From: Struthio camelus
Lineage: Eukaryota; Chordata; Aves; Struthioniformes; Struthionidae
Assembly (NCBI RefSeq): GCF_040807025.1
Contig: NC_090944.1
Location: forward strand, 115,485,238 to 115,549,237
Direction: 5' to 3'
Length of the DNA: 64,000 nucleotides
The position numbers were made by a program, and so were the translations under genes. Positions 62,101-64,000 of the stretch are shown in pieces (position 1 is the stretch's first letter; each line of letters starts with the position of its first letter). The notes beneath the pieces are model-generated. The model was not told where the DNA came from. It ran no database searches and worked only from the letters and a program-made list of their open reading frames with translations.

Positions 62101-64000
62101 ATCTGGTAGCATCTCCGGCAGGGATCCTTCCACCAGCCTTTTGCTTCATGGGAAGAAACCTTCTCTCTACGCTTGCCTTTTTATTTGGCAATCATAAAAC
62201 AATTCAATGAGCATATCCTTTCCAAATCTTCCAGGCTGTGAGATTCTGGTGGAGGGACATCTGTACCAACACACCACCTCTCTCTCTTCAGATTAAAGAC
62301 ATTTTATTTGATAAATTCTAAAGAAATCGATATAAAACAAACAAAACAGGTTTCACACCTAAACAATAAAATTCATCCTCTATGGGTGCATGTGAGGAGA
62401 GCAGGGGAAAGAAACACACAGGTTTTTGACAACCCCTTTGTCACGCAATTTTATAGCTTTTGTAAGATATAAAATTCAAGGTGCAGAGGGAAATGTAATA
62501 CTTTGTGATAGGACTACCTCAAAAGTGGGGACTTCGTTTCCTCACCGATAAAGATTATAGGTATGTAGACTACCTCGAGCATTGTACATGGGACATCTTC
62601 ACACTACCTTCCTCACAAGAGTCTACTACTTTCTGCCTTTAGTTTCTTTGGAAAAAAACCTAAAACATGAATTATGTTTTTTGTGCTTTCATTTATGATC
62701 CTGCTGGTACTAAGAAGCTGAAAGGACAGCTGTAAACGCTGATTTGAACTTTACTGAATCTGATTAACTGTCTGGTTCCGGTCAATTTAAATTTGTTGCT
62801 TAAGTTTTTAAGCAAAAGTCTCCTGTCATCTTTTCCATATTCCCATACCCAAGCGAGATGTTCACGCGACCTCAGAAACTGTGGCTTCAGAAATATCACT
62901 AGGTGTGAAGACAAATGCAAGAGCTGCCAGTCAGCTCACTCACCAATCAGCCAACCCACTTAGCTAACTCATGATCTCCCTTTTCTCCTTTGTCTTTTCA
63001 ACTCTGCTCCCTTGTGTTTTCAACCAAAATGAGGATCCAGCCGGAAGTGGTCCCTCTGCAACTGAGTGGAAGTTTCTGTCTTCAAATGTGAGCAGGTGGG
63101 GAAGAGGCAGCTCAGCCGGCAAAGCAGAGAGTGAAGAGGGCCAAGGAAAAAGGCAGCAGAGGTGGGGAGCAGAACGTGGTGTTTTTTAGCAGGCAGTTCT
63201 ACCAAGCTGATGCAGACCACCCTTAGCACACCTCCCTTGTGCCACGGACTTGTACCCAATCAGTCAAGAGTCCAAACTAGTAAAACAGTTGTGCTGGTTT
63301 ATTTTACCTAAAGCTCTGTCACACGTGACATACTAAAATCTACACACTGCTTAAAGTAGAACTGGTGAAACTCAAAATGTTGAATAGCATTTGTTATGAA
63401 CTGACATGATTTTTCCTTTTTGCATGGAGATCTCAAAGTTTTTCTTTATAAACTGAATGCTTGGATGAATGCTTTTGAAATGAAATCTCACTTGCTAATG
63501 GCTCACTTACTTTAGTTATTTACTATTTACTCTCCACATTGCATGACCAATCACAGAATCAGTCAGTAATGTATCTGCTGTTTGGATGACCTGTTTTGTT
63601 CTGTTTCTAATAATAAATTACAGCTAATTTTAATAAATGAATTTTAGGATTGTTAACTCTGTTACTAGAATTCACAGAGCTTTTGATTGAAACCATTTTC
63701 ACAAATACTTTGCAATTCTCCAGATAGTCTGAATAATAACAAAAAAAGTCCTGTTACCACCCAAAGCAACAACACCAATGTTTCACTTTGAAAAAACTAT
63801 CACATTTTGGTTTTGTTTTTTATATCATGTTAACTTTCTATACAGTTACAGTATAATGTGATGGTACATTTATACCCCTCTATTGTTACAAAATCCATCT
63901 GAATACTCAAAATCCTTTTCCCTTTTTTAAAATACCCATTAGAGCCTGTGTGAGAACTAGAATAAATAAGCAGCCACGTTTTCTAATGCTGGAAAAGTTC
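20020..64000 (-). CDS. USH2A: USH2A (usherin), 3' portion: 12 coding exons, continues beyond window
   Basis: Usherin is a very large transmembrane protein (about 5200 residues in human) of the stereocilia ankle links and the photoreceptor periciliary membrane. It acts with ADGRV1 and whirlin, and human mutations cause Usher syndrome 2A. Exons in transcription order: 48857-48630, 47729-46213, 44616-44295, 32419-32210, 29991-29753, 29043-28826, 26950-26774, 25523-25455, 23702-23458, 21776-21705, 21147-20914, 20112-20020. Phases match at every junction, giving 1207 residues and a TGA. Residues 1 to about 990 are fibronectin type III repeats (recurring PNG turn, LxPYTxY and ACxxxGC motifs). About 1017-1039 is the transmembrane helix, then a 168-residue tail ends in D-T-H-L. 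Most of the gene lies beyond 64000. Confidence 0.97.
20113..20913 (-). other. USH2A intron, 801 bp
   Basis: Ordinary intron sequence. No repeat or RNA gene was recognised. Confidence 0.85.
20914..21147 (-). CDS. USH2A: USH2A exon: cytoplasmic tail
   Basis: 234 bp, 78 residues, phase 0 at both ends, donor GTAAGA. It encodes GLADTKIPGAGSPTSNRS, RIPSQSQLSRTYSQASLH and RSVSQLIDIYDKKSLVEES. Similarity to the human usherin tail is clear (SLHRSVSQL, GLADTKIP). It is Ser-rich and probably phosphorylated, which is inferred. Confidence 0.96.
21295..21427. repeat. Cluster of simple repeats (A16, AAT, C13)
   Basis: Three simple tracts within 135 bp: A16 at 21295-21310, an A-run passing into AAT units at 21363-21385, and C13 at 21415-21427. 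On the USH2A transcript these read as U-, AUU- and G-rich. They lie about 280-410 bp downstream of the 72-bp exon's donor. Confidence 0.85.
21593..21650. repeat. Perfect 29-bp tandem duplication, two copies
   Basis: Copies at 21593-21621 and 21622-21650 are identical with no spacer. Each begins TGCCATGTAAGATG and ends CATGCATGTTC. Perfect identity points to a recent duplication. Confidence 0.97.
21705..21776 (-). CDS. USH2A: USH2A 72-bp in-frame cassette exon, cytoplasmic tail
   Basis: 24 codons in phase 0 at both ends, with a good pyrimidine-rich acceptor (TTTAATCTCAG) and a weak donor (GAG then GTAGAG). It encodes FETVADTSDSSSSV and TLKSYTTHLE. The human protein as I recall it runs straight from the preceding exon to GLADTKIP, so this exon is optional. 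A 72-bp alternatively spliced exon encoding 24 residues has been described at this place in mouse Ush2a, mainly in inner ear (from memory). Skipping keeps the frame and the PDZ ligand. Confidence 0.85.
21777..23457 (-). other. USH2A intron, 1681 bp
   Basis: It contains an interrupted A-rich stretch near 22126-22161, five AAGT units at 22217-22236 and T-rich tracts near 22631-22640 and 22671-22682. No gene was seen. Confidence 0.85.
22217..22236. repeat. (AAGT)5 microsatellite
   Basis: Five perfect AAGT units. On the USH2A strand this reads ACTT. Confidence 0.95.
23458..23702 (-). CDS. USH2A: USH2A exon: transmembrane helix and juxtamembrane tail
   Basis: 245 bp, acceptor GTTTACAG, donor GCG then GTATGT. 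It encodes a short extracellular stalk (GLILTTPGEKDKVEAK), a hydrophobic helix from ELWFAVLMVV to LSLIL (helix codons at 23566-23634), then a basic stop-transfer QRKVHK and the proline-rich RPPLVPLQKR. It enters in phase 1 and ends in phase 0. A second, stronger-looking donor (CAG then GTGAAA) lies 14 bp inside the exon at 23470-23471; using it would shift the frame. Confidence 0.96.
23703..25454 (-). other. USH2A intron, 1752 bp
   Basis: It holds an A-rich stretch at 23995-24015, a CT run at 24050-24063 and a 19-bp direct repeat at 24275-24293 and 24319-24337. Open frames here have no coding support. Confidence 0.85.
24275..24337. repeat. 19-bp direct repeat, two copies 44 bp apart
   Basis: GTTATTTGCAATCCAACAT occurs at 24275-24293 and again at 24319-24337. 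The 25-bp spacer is unrelated. Origin unknown. Confidence 0.93.
25455..25523 (-). CDS. USH2A: USH2A exon: end of last FN3 region before the membrane
   Basis: 69 bp, acceptor TTTCAAG, donor GTAAAT, phase 1 at both ends. It encodes TCITDEGTAMTPVIKYSTG and then DGL. The pattern TCxTDEG...TPxIxYxTxxGL matches human usherin just outside the membrane. Confidence 0.94.
25524..26773 (-). other. USH2A intron, 1250 bp
   Basis: It holds a T-rich tract at 26580-26595. Nothing else was recognised. Confidence 0.85.
26774..26950 (-). CDS. USH2A: USH2A exon: FN3 repeat
   Basis: 177 bp, acceptor CTTCTGCAG, phase 1 at both ends. It encodes PRYRAPFSVVSNLSTIHIDW, SRTFVLNGRLKEYALTESG and YSGFDTELYLPRTSDK. IDWSRTFVLNGxLKEY is the usherin form of the FN3 B-C region. 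The donor context (AAAA then GTCAGT) is weaker than usual, and the split codon becomes Met. Phase and similarity support this site. Confidence 0.94.
26951..28825 (-). other. USH2A intron, 1875 bp
   Basis: It holds CT-rich sequence at 27040-27068. No transposon or RNA gene was recognised. Confidence 0.85.
28826..29043 (-). CDS. USH2A: USH2A exon: FN3 repeat
   Basis: 218 bp, acceptor CTTCCCAG and consensus donor GTAAGT. It encodes YELHVYMACPLNLQPAV, SANVSNLEPYTTYNLRVVSY and NSVGSSASEWIGFTTEKE. LEPYTTYNLRVV is the FN3 strand E-F region, and NVS is a possible N-glycosylation site. It enters in phase 2 and ends in phase 1. Confidence 0.96.
29044..29752 (-). other. USH2A intron, 709 bp, with a G-quadruplex-type tract
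   Basis: The notable element is the C-run block at 29690-29713 (G-rich in the transcript), close to the donor of the upstream exon. No gene was seen. Confidence 0.88.
29690..29713 (-). promoter_or_regulatory. Predicted intronic G-quadruplex / G-run splice element
   Basis: On the USH2A strand this reads as G5, G5, G7 and G4 separated by single T residues. Four G-runs with 1-nt loops is the most stable class of predicted quadruplex. It begins 39 nt after the GT donor of the 239-bp exon, a position where G-runs commonly promote splicing. The motif is read directly; the function is inferred. Confidence 0.7.
29753..29991 (-). CDS. USH2A: USH2A exon: FN3 repeat with CTCFNCC cluster
   Basis: 239 bp, acceptor ATTATAG, donor GTAGGA, phase 0 in and phase 2 out. 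It encodes LSEGTATQQTIHGLKPFTTY, then TIGVEACTCFNCCSKGPVAQ and WSAPQSPNGIVT. The EACTCFNCCSKGP cluster of four cysteines is an exact usherin signature. NASF is a possible N-glycosylation site. Confidence 0.97.
29992..32209 (-). other. USH2A intron, 2218 bp
   Basis: Ordinary intron. Open frames on both strands lack coding support, and no repeat family was recognised. Confidence 0.83.
32210..32419 (-). CDS. USH2A: USH2A exon: FN3 repeat junction
   Basis: 210 bp, 70 residues, phase 0 at both ends, donor GTGAGT. It encodes VWSVNSAGRTPSGWSRCRTG, PAPPEGLGPPLFDRV, VAVVNISPPLKPNGLVSIYR and LFSNDTRGTDVV. The CRTGPAPPEGL segment is an exact usherin marker. NIS and NDT are possible glycosylation sites. 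It is the most GC-rich coding stretch of this gene in the window. Confidence 0.96.
41715..41985 (+). mobile_element. CR1-type LINE, 3' end fragment
   Basis: Recognisable CR1 3' terminus. It carries CACTGGAACGAGTTGCCCAG, GGAGATACTCAAAACTCGAC, a TGCTTCAAGCAGGTGACTAG segment and a terminal ATTCTGTG-type tail at about 41970-41980. It has clearly drifted from a typical CR1 consensus. It inserted antisense to USH2A. The 5' boundary is approximate. Confidence 0.85.
42110..42985 (+). mobile_element. CR1-type LINE, 5'-truncated copy with remnant of reverse transcriptase end
   Basis: About 880 bp. One frame still reads FADCTKLGAPVDF, EEWVNRNFMKISKDKCQVLH and LG, the conserved end of CR1 ORF2. After that come GAGGAAAGGCCGAGCGAATT, GGGCTTGTTCAGCCTGG and the non-coding 3' end (CTTCTTCACCATGAGGAC, GGGATCCCTTCCAACTTG). 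Stops and indels break the frame, so it is inactive. It is antisense to USH2A, in the same orientation as the fragment before it. The 5' edge is approximate. Confidence 0.87.
44295..44616 (-). CDS. USH2A: USH2A exon: FN3 repeats
   Basis: 322 bp, acceptor TCCCAAAG, donor GTGAGA, phase 2 in and phase 0 out. It encodes YEVQLQACTELGCASSEW, TLEAPPAVQPAPLIEIQTRA, VLWTGPQQPNGKILFYELYR and LLPYTEYEYQ. ACTELGCASSEW and TGPQQPNGK are close to human usherin. YNGSS holds a possible N-glycosylation site. Confidence 0.97.
44617..46212 (-). other. USH2A intron, 1596 bp
   Basis: It contains a T/A homopolymer block near 45085-45104. Otherwise ordinary sequence. Confidence 0.85.
46213..47729 (-). CDS. USH2A: USH2A large exon (1517 bp): about five FN3 repeats
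   Basis: One uninterrupted exon of 505 residues, acceptor TTTTTTTCAG and consensus donor GTAAGT, phase 0 in and phase 2 out. It starts TYNIFSEENLEYSGLSR and ends YIVAELEPYS. Repeating elements are the PNG turn (SPNGKIIRYEV, QPNGVLQSYR, NPNGKITSYEL), LxPYxxY, and F-G loops of either ACxxxGC type (EACNVAGC, VACTMGGC, VACTTGGC) or Cys-less type (TWNAAGYT, TANNSQGS). NATS, NASW and NNSQ are possible glycosylation sites. It matches the exceptionally large 3' FN3 exon of mammalian USH2A. Confidence 0.98.
47730..48629 (-). other. USH2A intron, 900 bp, with AGGG repeat
   Basis: It contains an imperfect AGGG/AAGG tract at 47757-47787, close to the acceptor of the large exon. No gene was seen. Confidence 0.86.
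47757..47787. repeat. (AGGG)n purine tract
   Basis: Tandem AGGG units passing into AAAGAAGG. On the USH2A transcript the complement is a CCCU-rich pyrimidine stretch about 30-60 nt upstream of the acceptor of the 1517-bp exon, so it may help branch-site or PTB-type recognition (inferred). Confidence 0.85.
48630..48857 (-). CDS. USH2A: USH2A exon: FN3 repeat (most 5' exon in window)
   Basis: 228 bp, 76 residues, phase 0 at both ends, acceptor TTGCTTCAG, donor GTAATC. It encodes GLKPFTTYHVHVVAVNNAG, WTSVRTLEASPSGLSNFTV and LLLRWAEPSKPNGVIK. The FN3 E-F-G strands, linker and start of the next repeat are all recognisable, and GVIK joins TYNIF in the next exon as in human. Confidence 0.96.
48858..64000 (-). 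other. USH2A intron, at least 15143 bp, open at the window edge
   Basis: I looked on the - strand for further FN3 exons (PNG turn, LxPxTxY, ACxxxGC) and found none. It contains A-tracts near 54894-54909 and 56997-57015 and a GAAA run at 55884-55898. No transposon, RNA gene or second gene was recognised. Very diverged repeats could have been missed. Confidence 0.75.
56997..57015. repeat. A-rich homopolymer (about A19)
   Basis: A run of about 19 A. I see no LINE or SINE sequence directly upstream that would make it a retroposon tail, so it is listed as a simple repeat. Confidence 0.85.

Noticed and set aside
61907..63259. Possible further usherin exons near the right edge
   Set aside because: The open - strand frames here lack FN3 motifs (PNG turn, LxPxTxY, ACxxxGC) and fitting splice sites.

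Overview
This is vertebrate nuclear DNA: two spliced genes with GT-AG introns, long non-coding introns, microsatellites and fossil CR1-type LINE sequence. Fairly compact introns and CR1 as the only interspersed repeat I recognise suggest a sauropsid, most likely a bird. I infer this from sequence style and cannot name the species. There are no prokaryotic features and no CRISPR array.

The + strand from 54 to 18501 carries the last 14 coding exons of KCTD3, followed by its 3' UTR with a poly(A) signal at 19055-19060. All 14 exons join in frame into 736 residues ending in a natural stop. The BTB/T1 domain is mostly upstream of the window. What remains is the end of that domain, a WD40-like propeller and a serine-rich tail.

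The - strand from the right edge down to about 19545 carries the 3' part of USH2A (usherin), tail-to-tail with KCTD3. The same gene order is known at human 1q41. Twelve coding exons (48857 down to 20020) join in frame into 1207 residues: a run of fibronectin type III repeats, one transmembrane helix and a cytoplasmic tail ending in the PDZ ligand D-T-H-L. One is a 1517-bp exon that alone encodes about five FN3 repeats. Another is an in-frame 72-bp exon in the cytoplasmic tail that is absent from the human protein as I remember it; it looks like a cassette exon.

The rest is intron. The largest are 32420-44294, which holds two CR1 fragments, and 48858-64000, in which I found no exon. The window is a conserved syntenic gene pair, not a novel system. 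The points most worth checking are the usherin cassette exon with its neighbouring cryptic donor, a C-run block that would form a G-quadruplex in the usherin transcript just after a 5' splice site, the convergent 3' ends, and several small structured non-coding segments. Exon boundaries were set by splice consensus, phase continuity and similarity to the human proteins from memory; no alignment was run.
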